A stretch of DNA of 64,000 nucleotides from Cloeon dipterum (GCF_949628265.1 NC_088789.1:22375883-22439882); one strand, 5' to 3'. Positions 24,445 through 36,199 are shown, counted from the stretch's first letter. Program-made: numbers and translations. Notes: generated by a model not told the origin, from the letters alone.

Positions 24445-26109
24445 CCCTAGAAATACGGATGCAATCAAACATGTGAAGTCATGACTGTTTTAAAAAATAA
24501 TGTTCCTAAAATTATTGAACCAATGGTAAGCCTGTGATATGATGATGAGAGATATTATGCCGCCAAAACTCTATTTTGAGGGGAAATGCGGTGGAACACA
24601 ATGCTAAAATTCGTGTCCTAAGCGGACGATGCGGTGACCAAGCTGAAAAATCTTGATATGGGCAAAACAACCAAACGAACATTCCACGTAAATGCAAAAA
24701 TAGGAAGCATATTAAAAGGGTACGAGTTTGCAATTACGCAACGGCAAACAAACAAGATAGCATAACTTTCATTTTGATACTGTTTTAAAACGCATACTTT
24801 CTTTCATGTATGTACAGTATAAATATTTAGCCTAAAAAATTGTCCGCAGCGTAAACAATTTTACTCAAAAATTAAATATACTACCCCCATTGAACTCGTC
24901 TCGATCTCCTCTGACCGGCTGAATGGTTTAGGGGTGGTCACCCTATATACACCCTAAGCTTCTATACTTCAATCACCTCGTAAAAAAGTAAAACATTTTA
25001 TAATTCTGGATTATTGTTTTAATAAATATTTTAATTAAAAATATTTTCCTATTAAAAGAAGGGACAGGGTAGGGTGCAACATGGTGATAATTTAATTGAA
25101 ATTTTTGGATAATTTCGATAATTTTAGGTATTTTTAAGCCCAGAGCATGTATGGTAACATGGTTTTTTTTATCAAAATTGTAGCAATCGGGTTGAAAGGG
25201 AATGAAGGAAAGCATCCCCTAAACACTTTGGCTCATTAGTTCAGGTGAGGACGAGTCTAACGGTGGTTAGTTTTTGCAATTCTGATGTTTAGAACTCGAG
25301 ATTTGGAAGTGCAAACTGCCCTAAAAATCGATTTTTTAAAAAATATTTCAATATACAAAAAAATCCAGACTGGGATATTTTTTTTTTAAAATCCGTACGT
25401 TGTATTTTTTTTAAATTGCAAAATTGGTGAACTCTGATAGAAACTTAGACGATCGACTATTTTTATCTGTGCTCTATTTCTTTCCAAAAATATGAAATCT
25501 TCAAGAATCATGGAAAATTATTACGATTGAAACCGACTTAAAATCGCCTATAACCAAAAATCGTCTAAACCCGCCTAACTAAAGCACACCCTTTCATATA
25601 GATGGTCTTTCTCTCATTTCGATCACCATATTCTAACTACTTCAAAATTGGGCGCACTTTTCACGAATATTGGAACAGATTAAATATCTAAAACAATCAC
25701 TTTTTTTGTATCGCATTAAAATTTATATCATGAAAAGATAACAGAGAAAACAGGTATATTAATGACGGTACTGAAAAGGAAAACAGAATAAAATAATGGA
25801 ACAGATAAAGGACAGAACAGGCAAAAACTTTACGCTCTAAAATATACCCTCGGAAATGGAAATCCCCGTAAACGAACTGTTCAATCAAAAGGTCACTCTG
25901 TAGTGTACGTCTCAACACAGGGAAAATCTGTATCATTGAAATCAGTAGAGGCCGGCTGGGTTTGTAAAATTCGAACATTTCACATTAGCTCATAGTTTGG
26001 AATTTTCTTACTAAATTTTCAGACGGTATGACTAATTACAATTCAAAGCCAATATTATAATAAAAACTGGCAACAGATGAAGATATTTTTGAAATTAAAC
26101 TCCAATCAG
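24445..26109. other. Unique DNA inside the transposon, right of the inner arm
   Basis: AT-rich, 1.67 kb, with no convincing ORF and no counterpart on the left side. The right array is shorter than the left by roughly the amount by which this segment is longer, so the two halves of the element are nearly equal in length. Confidence 0.5.
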
Positions 26110-28389
26110 GACAAACCAAAGAATTTTTAATCCTCAAAATAGACACATTTTCGGAGTTTTATTTAATTTTCTCGAGTTAGGAACGGTGAAATTCATTCAA
26201 ACTCGCAAGAAATATTGCATTTATTAGTCTAAAGGAAGTGGCAAGGGTTTGGAGATCGAACTCCCTTCAGGAGACACTCCTCGAATTTTTAACCCTCAAA
26301 ATTGACTTTTTTCCGGAGTTTTAATTAATTTTCTCGAGTTAGGAACGGTGAAATTGGATCAATCTCGCAGGAAATATTGCTTTTATTGGTTTAAATAAAT
26401 TAAAAAGGGTTTGGAGATCGAACTCCCTTCAGGAGCCACCCCTCGAATTTTTAACCCTCAAAATTGACCCTTTTCCGGAGTTTTAATTAATTTTCTCGAG
26501 TTAGGAACGGTGAAAATTATTCAAACTCGCAGGAAATATTGCTTTTATCGGTTTAAATAAATTAAAAAGGGTTTGGAGATCGAACTCCCTTCAGGAGACA
26601 CTCCTCGAATTTTTAACCCTCAAAATTGACTTTTTTCCGGAGTTTTAATTAATTTTCTCGAGTTAGGAACGGTGAAATTGGATCAAACTCGCAGGAAATA
26701 TTGCTTTTATTGGTTTAAATAAATTAAAAAGGGTTTGGAGATCGAACTCCCTTCAGGAGCAACCCCTCGAATTTTTACCCTCAAAATTGACCCTTTTCCG
26801 GAGTTTTAATTAATTTTCTCGAGTTAGGAACGGTGAAAATTATTCAAATTCGCAGGAAATATAGCATTTATTAGTCTAAAGGAAGTGGCAAGGGTTTGGA
26901 GATCGAACTCCCTTCAGGAGACACTCCTCGAATTTTTAACCCTCAAAATTGACTTTTTTCCGGAGTTTTAATTAATTTTCTCGAGTTAGGAACGGTGAAA
27001 TTGGATCAAACTCGCAGGAAATATTGCTTTTATCGGTTTAAATAAATTAAAAAGGGTTTGGAGATCGAACTCCCTTCAGGAGCAACCCCTCGAATTTTTA
27101 CCCTCAAAATTGACCCTTTTCCGGAGTTTTAATTAATTTTCTCGAGTTAGGAACGGTGAAAATTATTCAAATTCGCAGGAAATATAGCATTTATTAGTCT
27201 AAAGGAAGTGGCAAGGGTTTGGAGATCGAACTCCCTTCAGGAGACACTCCTCGAATTTTTAACCCTCAAAATTGACTTTTTTCCGGAGTTTTAATTAATT
27301 TTCTCGAGTTAGGAACGGTGAAATTGGATCAAACTCGCAGGAAATATTGCTTTTATCGGTTTAAATTAATTAAAAAGGGTTTGGAGATCGAACTCCCTTC
27401 AGGAGCAACCCCTCGAATTTTTACCCTCAAAATTGACCCTTTTCCGGAGTTTTAATTAATTTTCTCGAGTTAGGAACGGTGAAAATTATTCAAACTCGCA
27501 GGAAATATTGCATTTATTAGTCTAAAGGAAGTGGCAAGGGTTTGGAGATCGAACTCCCTTCAGGAGACACTCCTCGAATTTTTAACCCTCAAAATTGACT
27601 TTTTTCCGGAGTTTTAATTAATTTTCTCGAGTTAGGAACGGTGAAATTCATTCAAACTCGCAGGAAATATTGCTTTTATTGGTTTAAATTAATTAAAAAG
27701 GGTTTGGAGATCGAACTCCCTTCAGGAGCAACCCCTCGAATTTTTACCCTCAAAATTGACCCTTTTCCGGAGTTTTAATTAATTTTCTCAAGTTAGGAAC
27801 GGTGAAATTGGATCAAACTCGCAGGAAATATTGCTTTTATTGGTTTAAATAAATTAAAAAGGGTTATGAGATCGAACTCCCTTCAGGAGACACTCCTCGA
27901 ATTTTTAACCCTCAAAATTGACTTTTTTCCGGAGTTTTAATTAATTTTCTCAAGTTAGGAACGGTGAAATTCATTCAAACTCGCAGGAAATATTGCTTTT
28001 ATTGGTTTAAATTAATTAAAAAGGGTTTGGAGATCGAACTCCCTTCAGGAGCCACCCCTCGAATTTTTAACCCTCAAAATTGACCCTTTTCCGGAGTTTT
28101 AATTAATTTTCTCGAGTTAGGAACGGTGAAAATTATTCAAACTCGCAGGAAATATTGCTTTTATCGGTTTAAATAAATTAAAAAGGGTTTCGAGATCGAA
28201 CTCCCTTCAGGAGCCACCCCTCGAATTTTTAACCCTCAAAATTGACTTTTTTCCGGAGTTTTAATTAATTTTCTCGAGTTAGGAACGGTGAAAATTATTC
28301 AAACTCGCAGGAAATATTGCTTTTATCGGTTTAAATAAATTAAAAAGGGTTTGGAGATCGAACTCCCTTCAGGAACCACCCCTTGAATT
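26110..28389 (-). repeat. Tandem array of 162-bp repeats, about 14 units (right arm)
   Basis: The same unit as the left array but inverted. Over about 26567-28022 units alternate regularly between a form with 'GGAGACACTCC...GACTTTTTTCC' and a form with 'GGAGCAACCCC...GACCCTTTTCC', giving a dimeric higher-order period near 324 bp. The left array does not show this order, so the two arrays have expanded independently. Confidence 0.95.
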
Positions 28390-28608
28390 TTAAGCCCTTA
28401 ATTTGCACCCTTTTCTTTTGCTCAAATTTTTATTTTACGAATAAGAGTTGCATTTTACTTCACTTGGGCAGTATCCGATTCTCCCCCATCCCTTAAATTT
28501 ATGCGTACGACCCTCTTTTTGTTTTAGAAATTTTAGGTTGGCAGCATTGCTGAAAAAGCGGCTATCTTCTCGCGAGCGGCTAACTCGAGCGGCCAACTTC
28601 ACATTCGT
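28390..28608 (-). repeat. Right terminal inverted repeat, unique outer part
   Basis: Mirror of 16162-16380 with scattered differences. It ends ...CTTCACATTCGT at 28608, directly followed by the second copy of the target duplication. Confidence 0.85.
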
Positions 28609-28617
28609 GCGTCTACC
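28609..28617. repeat. 9-bp target-site duplication, right copy
   Basis: GCGTCTACC, identical to 16153-16161. Joining the two flanks here would restore the pre-insertion host sequence between PTCD3 and SLC25A42. Confidence 0.85.
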
Positions 28618-30048
28618 AACGTGACAATAGTACAGTACAGGAACGATGCTGCCAACCATATTTTAAACGAAAGTGATGAAAAATCCCATTACGAAACTCG
28701 TTCTAAATATTAAAAATACTTTCCACGCATCCTATTATTGTTTTTGTTTATATTAAGCTCTAAGTTTGGAAATTGAAGGAAATTTAATTGGAAATTCTGG
28801 AATCGTCAATTATTTGTTATAAATATAGACCGACGGTGCGCATGCGTGATTTCATCTCCAGCTGGTTCTGGTGGGTCATGGCATTTTTGCATTGGAACAG
28901 CCTGCCTCTTGTTTTTCTTTATTTTGCGACGACTTGGGTTCCGTCCTTTGACTGCGGTAGCCGATTATTTGCCTTAAACTCTTCCTCATAATGTGACACG
29001 TAAGTTCTTGATGAAAATTAGACAAATTAGGCCTGGTGGTTTGAGATGACATAATTATTATGATTTTTCTTTTACACGCCTATGTAAAATAATTGTGTGC
29101 TTTTCGGTTTAAGGAATTTCGCGATGGTTGCCAAAGAAACGCGTGTTCACATGTCTCATTAAGTCCGTGTCCTAGTTTTGCCTAGCCACAATGGTGGTTT
29201 TAATCGTTTTAAAAGTTTTATTTCATAACCTTAATTTGTACGACGTGCTCTCCATTGCACTTTTTTAAATTCTTTAACTTTAAGGAACCATCACTTTTGC
29301 GGTAGTATAATTTTTCATGGAAGGCTGTAGTCAAATATGACCTTCCTTTTCCAAGGAATCCGATTTCAAAACCGGTTGAGCTCAATGGAGTTGAAAATAA
29401 GCCAACGAAGGTCGCTAATTATGATACCTCATTATGCAAGGTCGCACAGTGACAATAATTTATGAGAAACCGCGGTGTATGTAGATACTCCTCGCAACAA
29501 TATATCATGGAAACATGCAAATATCCTAGATTTGATATCACATGCCGCTTAGTTCATATGCCTATCAATAATCTTTATCGTGAGAGGTATTTATTTTTTC
29601 TTGCTCAATGCAAGTGTACCGACTGTTGTTGCGTTTGGGTTGCTTGCAATTCATTCATACATAATTATGATGTTTGCGCTAATTATCAACTCACACTTTG
29701 ATTGATAATTCGTACAATATATATTTGCTGTGCGGGATGCGAGATAAGGAAGGTTTTGTGTGCCAAGTCCAAAGTCGTATCGGAACCTGTTCAAATAGGC
29801 GACTTGCAAAAGCATTATTGTTGCGAGAGATTGGGTTGTTAGGGAAACTCGATTATGCATAACACATGCGAGATTGCTGAAGTGGCAGAAAAAAATGCCA
29901 AGCAAGCGTGAATTCCTTCTTAGGATTTTGTTTTCATTCGCTTAAGCAGCGTCCTCATCATTTTTATCTGCACCGTTTCTAGATCTATCCTTTTTTACTT
30001 ACTTTGCATTTTTTGTAAACAATTTTTATTCGAACAAAGTCATTTCAG
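28618..30048 (+). promoter_or_regulatory. Intergenic region and probable 5' UTR of SLC25A42
   Basis: A strong donor GACAC|GTAAGT at 29000 and an acceptor TTTCAG at 30044-30049 just before the SLC25A42 start codon suggest a 5' UTR intron of about 1.05 kb. At about 28837-28848, TGCGCATGCGTG differs at one position from the NRF-1 consensus (YGCGCAYGCGCR), a factor family known for activating mitochondrial genes. Before the transposon arrived this would have been the shared divergent promoter of PTCD3 and SLC25A42. The splice pair and the NRF-1 role are inference. The rest (29000-30040) shows no gene. Confidence 0.45.
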
Positions 30049-30062
30049 GTTGACGCTGTAAA

Positions 30063-33000
30063 ATGAAGCGGCCCAACGATGGCCACAGCTCTGCTACAAC
30101 CGAGGCAGAACAGCACAAGGTACGGCGATTTTTTTTCTGATGAGGCAATTAATTAGAGATTAATTATTGCGTTTCAGCCGCTGGGCACTGCCTCGCAAGT
30201 TCTCACTAGTCTTGCCGCCGGAGCCATGGCCGGCGCCCTCGCCAAAACCACCATTGCACCGCTTGACAGAACAAAAATTAATTTCCAAGTAAGACAATTT
30301 TTACTGTAGGCGGTATGGTAATTTTAGAACGAAGCTTTACTCCATTTAACTGTGTATCGCAGTTGATTATTTTTCTGTTATGTTAAATTAAAATGTTGCG
30401 CCAGCAATTTTTAATGAAAATTATAGGATAGAAGGGTGGAAATGGAATAGAGTGGATTTCTTTACCAACGGTCTTAATACCTAACCTATCAATGGTAAAC
30501 CACCTCCTATTTTGAAGGATCACCTGGTGCACGGAGGGGGTGTAATTTTTTAAATTTAAATTGGAAAGAAAAGACAATGTTCCAGTCAGGAATTTTCAGT
30601 GTTGTTCCTTGTAAGGAAATTAGAAAACAGGAATTTTGAAAACAGTACCATATTTCTTGTTTAAAAATATTTATTGTTCATTAAAAATACACTGTTAAAA
30701 TGAAAAATTTGAATATTTACTTTAACAATGCTCTTTTTTATTATGTATTACAGATTGTAGAACACATTATATTTTATCAACTGCTTATTGCATCTAACAA
30801 TTCTAATAATTTTCAACCGTCGCCCCTGTAATGATCCACTTAAATTGGTTCCCCTCACTCTTCTCCTAATGTGCATTGACCTTTATTTATCTCTGTTTAT
30901 TTTTTGTTCATCCTCGTTGCTAATTTTTTTCTTTCTCTCCTTAGAATAATTTAAAAATAAAAACATTATTTTCCACAGATCAATCAAGCACCATACTCAG
31001 CGCGCCAAGCATTGAATTTCTTGGCGAAAAGCTACCAAAGAGAGGGACTGATCAGCTTGTGGAGAGGAAACTCGGCGACGATGGCCAGGATCATCCCTTA
31101 CGCAGCGATTCAGTTCTCAGCACACGAGCAGTGGAAACAGGTCCTGGGCGTCGACCAAGACAAAGTCAGAAAGTGAGAATTTCACGCTTTGTTCGGCTCG
31201 TACTCATATGTGGTTGCAGAACGAGTTCTTGGCGCCGCTTCCTCTCCGGTTCGCTAGCCGGCGTGACGTCGCAGTCCCTTACTTACCCTTTGGACATGGC
31301 CAGAGCGCGAATGGCTGTCACCCAGAAGGAACAATACAGCAGCATTAGTCATGTGAGCTATTTTTGTACTAAATAAATAAATGCCTATGACTGATATTTT
31401 GAATTCCTTCCAGATGTTTGTTAGAATTTGGAGGGAAGAAGGGCCACGAACACTCTACAGAGGCTACTGCGCCACTATTTTGGGCGTCATCCCCTACGCC
31501 GGGACTTCTTTCTACACTTATGAAACCCTCAAAGCCTTACACATGGGTGAGTTGCATTTCCTTATTGCCTGATTTTTTGCCAGTCCATTTCCACCTTTCT
31601 GTTGCTCCAGAATTTGATACTTTAGTTTAAATTAAAACCAAAAAGCAAACTTTCTAGCAATAAAACTGGAGCTTCATGCTAGTCTGCACTTTTTTCCACT
31701 ACCCTATTTTAGGAAACAAAAATACTTGCAATGATTCGTAAGGTTTTCACTAACAGTAAATTGCAAATTTCTGTTCAGTATAACCTGATGATTTATTTTG
31801 TGTATTTTGCTCAATTCACAACTAGGTGATAATATTTATGCCAAACAAAGATGAAGCCCATGTTTTATTCCTACATTGAAAAAAACATCATCATCTGTTA
31901 GTGTCCTTAAGAAATAAAGTATTGCGGTTTTGTGAAATTTTTTGGACTGAATTAATTGCTGATTTGAACATCAACTTCAAGTTGCTGAAAAAACTCCATT
32001 CATTACACTAACTTTTGAGCCAAACAGGGTTGCAAAAATCCCGCATTTAAAAAATGCAGTGCATTGTGTTAATGAGGAATGATACTGCAAAAGCCTGGAA
32101 AATGCTGCCAATGTATAAACTCATCCCTTAGGATTCAGTTAATTGACCTAAGGAGCGCTGTAATTTTTTTTAGAAAATTGGCTGGAAAATTATTGTGTTT
32201 CTCAAATGGCAATGGCTGTCTCCTTACTTGAAATCCGATTTAATTTCAAAACCAAGAGTTTCCCCAATAAGTAGCATACACCGTTGGACAGATCTCGACG
32301 AGAGGAATCGGAATATGCCAAGAAAATATGTTCAAGCACTCTAAATTTTGGAGAAAATTGGCAAAATTTGAATTTTTACTGTAGGAAGGTCCTTTTTTAC
32401 TATTGCACATTGTTGAACAAATTGTTTATCGATCAGTTGTTTATGGCATCCAACAATTCAACTAATTTTCAATTGTTGCCCTGTCTCATTCCACTTCAAG
32501 TGTTAAAACCCGTTTTTTCCAACTTTTACTAGTTTCTTGCAGGCTATGTTTGCACCTCAGTTTTTTTATAATTATTTGCTATGATTTCTACTTGAAAAAT
32601 ATTTAACCTTTTGGAGAAATTGAGGCAGCAAATAGCATTTTAAAAGAAAAAAATATGCACATTAAAGGAAATTTTGACCACTCCAATCGCTAATTTTAGA
32701 TTTAGATAGGGGGAAAGGAATAAACTCATTTCTTGCGCAAGAAATTGGTACAAATTGAGTGGTAAAAACCGTTAAAAAACCAGTTGTTGAGCAAATAATG
32801 CAACTCTGGAGACAAATATTTCACAAATAATATTATGTTGTTGGCCTGGCCACATTTACTTTTATGTACTACAGTTGTTTTAGTTAAGGGTTTCACTGAT
32901 ATATTAAATTAAAAATAAAAAATATTTCTCATATTAAAATATCAATGAAAGAAACAAATTTTGTAAGTGTGATGAAGTAAGAAAACACAAGACTTAAACC

Positions 33001-33766
33001 AAAATACTTTTTTTTAAGAAAAAATTGCTTAAGTTTTGGTTGTTTGTAATATAATCATTTCCAATGTAGGAAGACAGTTGTCGTCATTTGGAAATCATGC
33101 TTACAAGGCAGACACTTTCCTAAAAAAAAAATACAGCGCAACCAGAGTCAATTTTGGCTTTAACTGAATCCTCATTGGTAATTTTATGCATTCGCAGCAA
33201 CGAATTTTTGTTTTGTTTTGCAGTATGAATCCTTTCAGATTAAAATTTAATGTAATGTTCTCAAGCCAATGTATTTTTGCACATTTTAAATTTAGCATGT
33301 GATGGCAAAATTTCTTGTGAATTTCCTTCTATCTAAGGAATAATGGTCATGTTTTTTGTATATAAAATCTCTTCTAACCACTTGATTCCAGAGTACTGGG
33401 GGACAAGCGGCACAAACCCATTTGAGAAACTGTTATTCGGCGCCGTGGCAGGACTGATCGGGCAGACATCATCTTATCCGCTAGACATTGTGAGACGCAG
33501 AATGCAGACTTCCCCTATCGCCAACAGTCAATACCAAACAATTAGGGGCACGCTAATCAAAGTGTACATGTAAGTTCTGGTGCATTCGCCTCGCAACTTA
33601 TGTTAATTTTTTGTGTGCTTTCAGGGAGGAAGGTCTGAAGAACGGGCTCTTCAAGGGTCTCAGCATGAACTGGATCAAGGGCCCTGTCGCCGTGGGAATC
33701 AGCTTCTCGACCTTCGACACTATGCAGTACTATCTGCGTAAAGCCCTCAATTACGCCGATCTTTAG
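30063..33766 (+). CDS. SLC25A42: Mitochondrial coenzyme A / adenosine 3',5'-diphosphate carrier, complete
   Basis: Seven coding exons: 30063-30119, 30178-30288, 30979-31172, 31220-31352, 31414-31546, 33392-33569, 33625-33766. All introns are GT-AG and all phases agree. The product is 315 aa (human SLC25A42 is 318). It is a six-helix inner-membrane carrier with the three Px[DE]xx[KR] signatures: PLDRTK (47-52), PLDMAR (144-149) and PLDIVR (239-244). SLC25A42-specific words include '[11 protein letters not shown]', '[14 protein letters not shown]', '[17 protein letters not shown]', 'VVRRRMQT'-like 'IVRRRMQT' and '[18 protein letters not shown]'. The family member imports CoA into the matrix in exchange for adenine nucleotides (family knowledge). 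ATG 30063 is the first Met after a good acceptor. Intron 5 holds a hAT-like element and intron 2 a family B repeat. Confidence 0.96.
30560..30840 (+). repeat. Dispersed repeat family B fragment in SLC25A42 intron 2
   Basis: Resembles 32370-32520 in order: 'TTTACT...', 'GCTCTTTTTTATTAT', '...CAACTGCTTATTGCATCTAACAATTC', then '...TTTTCAACCGTCGCCCCTGT...'. Limits are approximate and there is no ORF. Confidence 0.5.
32025..32808 (+). mobile_element. Non-autonomous hAT-like element, 784 bp, in SLC25A42 intron 5
   Basis: Ends are CAGGGTTGCAAAA... and ...TGCAACTCTG. Flanking 8-mers GAGCCAAA (32017-32024) and GAGACAAA (32809-32816) match at seven of eight positions. The terminal parts resemble the 398-bp element at 22108. 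The middle (about 32150-32530) is family B sequence, so either B is an internal part of the full-length element or it inserted into it. There is no ORF of note. Confidence 0.8.
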
Positions 33767-34190
33767 TCAACCAAATCAATTGATTGTGTCTGTGATGAAA
33801 GACTTTTATAAAAGTGGTGCACGAGGAGACGAACGACAATAATAATACAATCTTGCATAGTGTAGCAGTTTGCTTGTGCCTTTCGTGCCATATTTTGTTT
33901 TTGCCAGTATATTTATTTGTAATTGTTTTGGTACATACAACCAAAATTGTTATGTTTAAAAATTATAATGCCACCATCTTCCCATAAACCGCCATAAGCC
34001 CATCTATGCCAATTTAAAAGCGAGATGCTTTCTTACATTAATTACAAATCTTAAGTTCTCCCGTTTAAAAAATACAAAGGCCGCTGCAAGAAATTGATTA
34101 CCAGTAGAACAAAACTAAGATAAATATATCTTCTGAAACAGTGAGAACATGTACCACCATCGTTGTTTCGTGGAAAATTGTTTTATTTTC

Positions 34191-34196
34191 AATAAA
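34191..34196 (+). terminator. Candidate poly(A) signal of SLC25A42
   Basis: AATAAA, 424 bp after the stop codon, followed by AT-rich sequence. It is a plausible 3' UTR end for SLC25A42, assigned by position. Confidence 0.5.
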
Positions 34197-34199
34197 TTT

Positions 34200-35760
34200 T
34201 ATGGATTATTTGAAATAGCATGGATTTTGCTCTCTCTCCTAATGAAATTTCATTCATATTTGAGCGTTTGATCTTGTTTTAATCTTGTTGTCCATTTAGC
34301 AATAATTATTATTTTCTAACTTGTATAATAATAATAATTGATTTTTATGAGAAAATTATCAGGGATTTCCAAGGAAACTCGAAGGCATTGGTGAAACCAT
34401 ATTGAGCTCTTTACTCTAATATGTGATGCAAAATATGGTGGAAATTTTTCGATTCCTTGAATTTCTAGAAAAAAATGAACATGTTTAAGACTTCAAAATT
34501 GATTTTTTTTATCTATTTGGCTGAAATTTGGTTATAAGATAAGACACATTTTGATTACGCAAATCCAATAGTGGGTTACATCATGTTAAGAATTTATAAC
34601 CTTTGGAGCCTTTAACTCGATTGCAATTAACTGATTTTTTTAATCAGAAATTTTCCTCTGGATATTATAATATCTATTAAAATCTTAAATCGTTTATACT
34701 AAAAATTTCAATAATTTCACTAAAAACCTTAAATTCGTTTGGAAAAATTTCCATTTAGAGTGACAGATTTTTCAAAAACATAAACAACTGAAGGGGCAGA
34801 TTAATTGGTTTTGTCGCCTGTTAAATTCTTATCATTTTCCATTTTCTTTTTTGAGGATTTCTTTCATTTTGAGTTCCTGAGAATCGATCAAATAAAATCT
34901 ATTATAATAATTCATATTTCAATTAAAAATCAATAGTTTATAATTTATAATTGGACACAAATAATATTAAAAGAAGTCATTTATTTAGCTGTTAGTATAA
35001 ACATACACAGGATTAATATACTTGTATTTTCCAAATAAGGGGTTGCTTTTGTTAATCTAACTTGCTGTGTCCAGCGGGGTTGTTTTTGTTATCTTTATGG
35101 GAGATAAATATTTTTTCAATAGATATTTCTGTTCTCCTCTCCATCCTGCTGGGGGAGATTATCTCAACTTTTGTTAGGGTATATAGTATATTATTTGTCC
35201 CCAACCTGTCATCTGCTTGTCATAGAGTTTGAATGAAATTTTTACGTCGGATTATTACATAAAATATTTAAGTTAAAACGTCACTCGCTCTTGATGCATT
35301 TTCCACCACAGCCGTTATATTATATAGGCTCCAATTTTTATTTCTAATCAAAACTATTGTTGTTTAAATTATTTATTTAAAATCAAAGAGATAAATAAAT
35401 ATTGCTTCTATTTGGCTTCGTTTAATGTGGAGGGGTGGTAAAATGCGGTATTATGTTGTTTTGTTGTATGTGTTGAAAGGGGTGGCACGTTCCACGGCAG
35501 GCAGGGTGCTGAAGTGTAGCTAGCTGTCAGTAAGACAAGTGTGGCTTTGTCATTTTTCATTTTGAATAAGTGGCGCGTTCCACCTGCGGCGCCAGAAGAG
35601 TGCGCAATTTGTGCTGGAAGTTTCTCATACGCCGAACGGAGCAATAGTGCAGGGGTCACGTGGTCGGTGTTTCCCGGTAAAGTGAGAATTCTCGGAATCA
35701 GCTGCGTGATATGGCCGCACAATTTTTCCCGAAGAAGGCTGCTCTTTTTCCGGGAGATAT
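34200..35760. other. Gene-free AT-rich interval after SLC25A42
   Basis: No gene is seen. About 35036-35400 is a diverged copy of 36543-36800. From 35560 the sequence becomes GC- and CpG-richer, leading into the putative STAT promoter region. Confidence 0.5.
35036..35400 (+). repeat. Dispersed repeat family C, copy 1
   Basis: Shares ordered words with 36543-36800: 'GGGGTTGCTTTTGTTAA', 'GGAGA..AATATTTTTTCAA', 'CGCTCTTGATGCATTTTCC', and 'GGCTCCAATTTTTATTTCTAATCAA'. Its left terminus lacks the CAGGG end seen in copy 2. Confidence 0.6.
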
Positions 35761-35779
35761 AACGCGACTCTAAGAGTGA

Positions 35780-36199
35780 TTTGCGAGCTAGAGCAGCGCG
35801 TCGGACAGTGGTGAGTGTCCAGCAGATTTGTTAGGGGTCGTGGGCCGCGGTCCGGGCCGTCCTGGGGGCCCCGAAGGAGGCGCGCGTGCTCACCGGGGAA
35901 CGGTGCACGAACGCACCGCGCTGGGAACCATAATAATTAATGTTTGGAGTAGTGGCTGGTTGGCTGGTCGCTCGGCAAGGTGTCGGAATTGCCGCCTTTC
36001 AATTTCCAAGAAGCACGGGTTTATATTCCTCACACGATTATGGCAGTCTAGCATTTTCCTCGGCGCTGCGCTCGCGAGTTTCATTTCCGCCGAACAGCCG
36101 CCCCGAGGGACGCAGTTTTCGTCCCTCCGAACGCAGCCCCGCACCCAGAGCCCATGGACGAGGACTTCAAAAGCAGGCCTTCGTGCGCCTACCAGCAAG
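35780..36199 (+). promoter_or_regulatory. Putative STAT promoter and distal first exon
   Basis: A CpG-rich island of about 400 bp. At 36154 an ATG in good context (GCCCATGG) opens a 15-codon frame, MDEDFKSRPSCAYQQ, ending at a strong donor CAAG|GTGAGC (36200). Its one leftover base is in phase with the acceptor at 43939/43940, where the reading frame is open through 'AGGSSKRSTVSEEPAA' into the canonical STAT start MSLW. This would add 31 residues to STAT across a 7.7-kb intron. Another donor-like site, ACAGTG|GTGAGT (about 35811), may define a non-coding first exon. All of this is inference from splice signals and frame. Confidence 0.4.

Larger units (their letters stand above)
16162..28608. 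mobile_element. Giant foldback-type transposon, 12,447 bp, non-autonomous
   Basis: The element is bounded by inverted ends (left ACGATCGTGAAG, right-end complement ACGAATGTGAAG) and a perfect 9-bp target duplication. Going inward on each side there is about 220 bp of unique terminal repeat, then an array of 162-bp tandem repeats in inverted orientation (left 16381-19250, right 26110-28389), then unequal unique DNA, then a second pair of inverted arms (20311-21430 and 23326-24444) around a 1.9-kb centre. Long inverted repeats made of tandem repeats with a 9-bp duplication are the hallmark of Drosophila Foldback (FB) elements, whose autonomous partner NOF is Mutator-like (family knowledge). No transposase-like ORF was found, so mobility would need a partner in trans. 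It lies between PTCD3 and SLC25A42. Superfamily assignment is inference; the boundaries are read directly. Confidence 0.85.

Noticed and set aside
16381..28389. CRISPR-like array
   Set aside because: The units are 162 bp, contiguous, and vary along their whole length; there are no short repeats with unique spacers and the genome is eukaryotic.
16162..28608. Maverick/Polinton or Helitron
   Set aside because: Mavericks have 6-bp duplications and encode a polymerase, integrase and capsid proteins, none of which is seen. Helitrons lack inverted ends and target duplications.
28788..28991. 67-codon ORF upstream of SLC25A42
   Set aside because: AT-rich, Trp- and Phe-rich with no family match; better explained as the 5' UTR/promoter region that ends at the donor near 29000.
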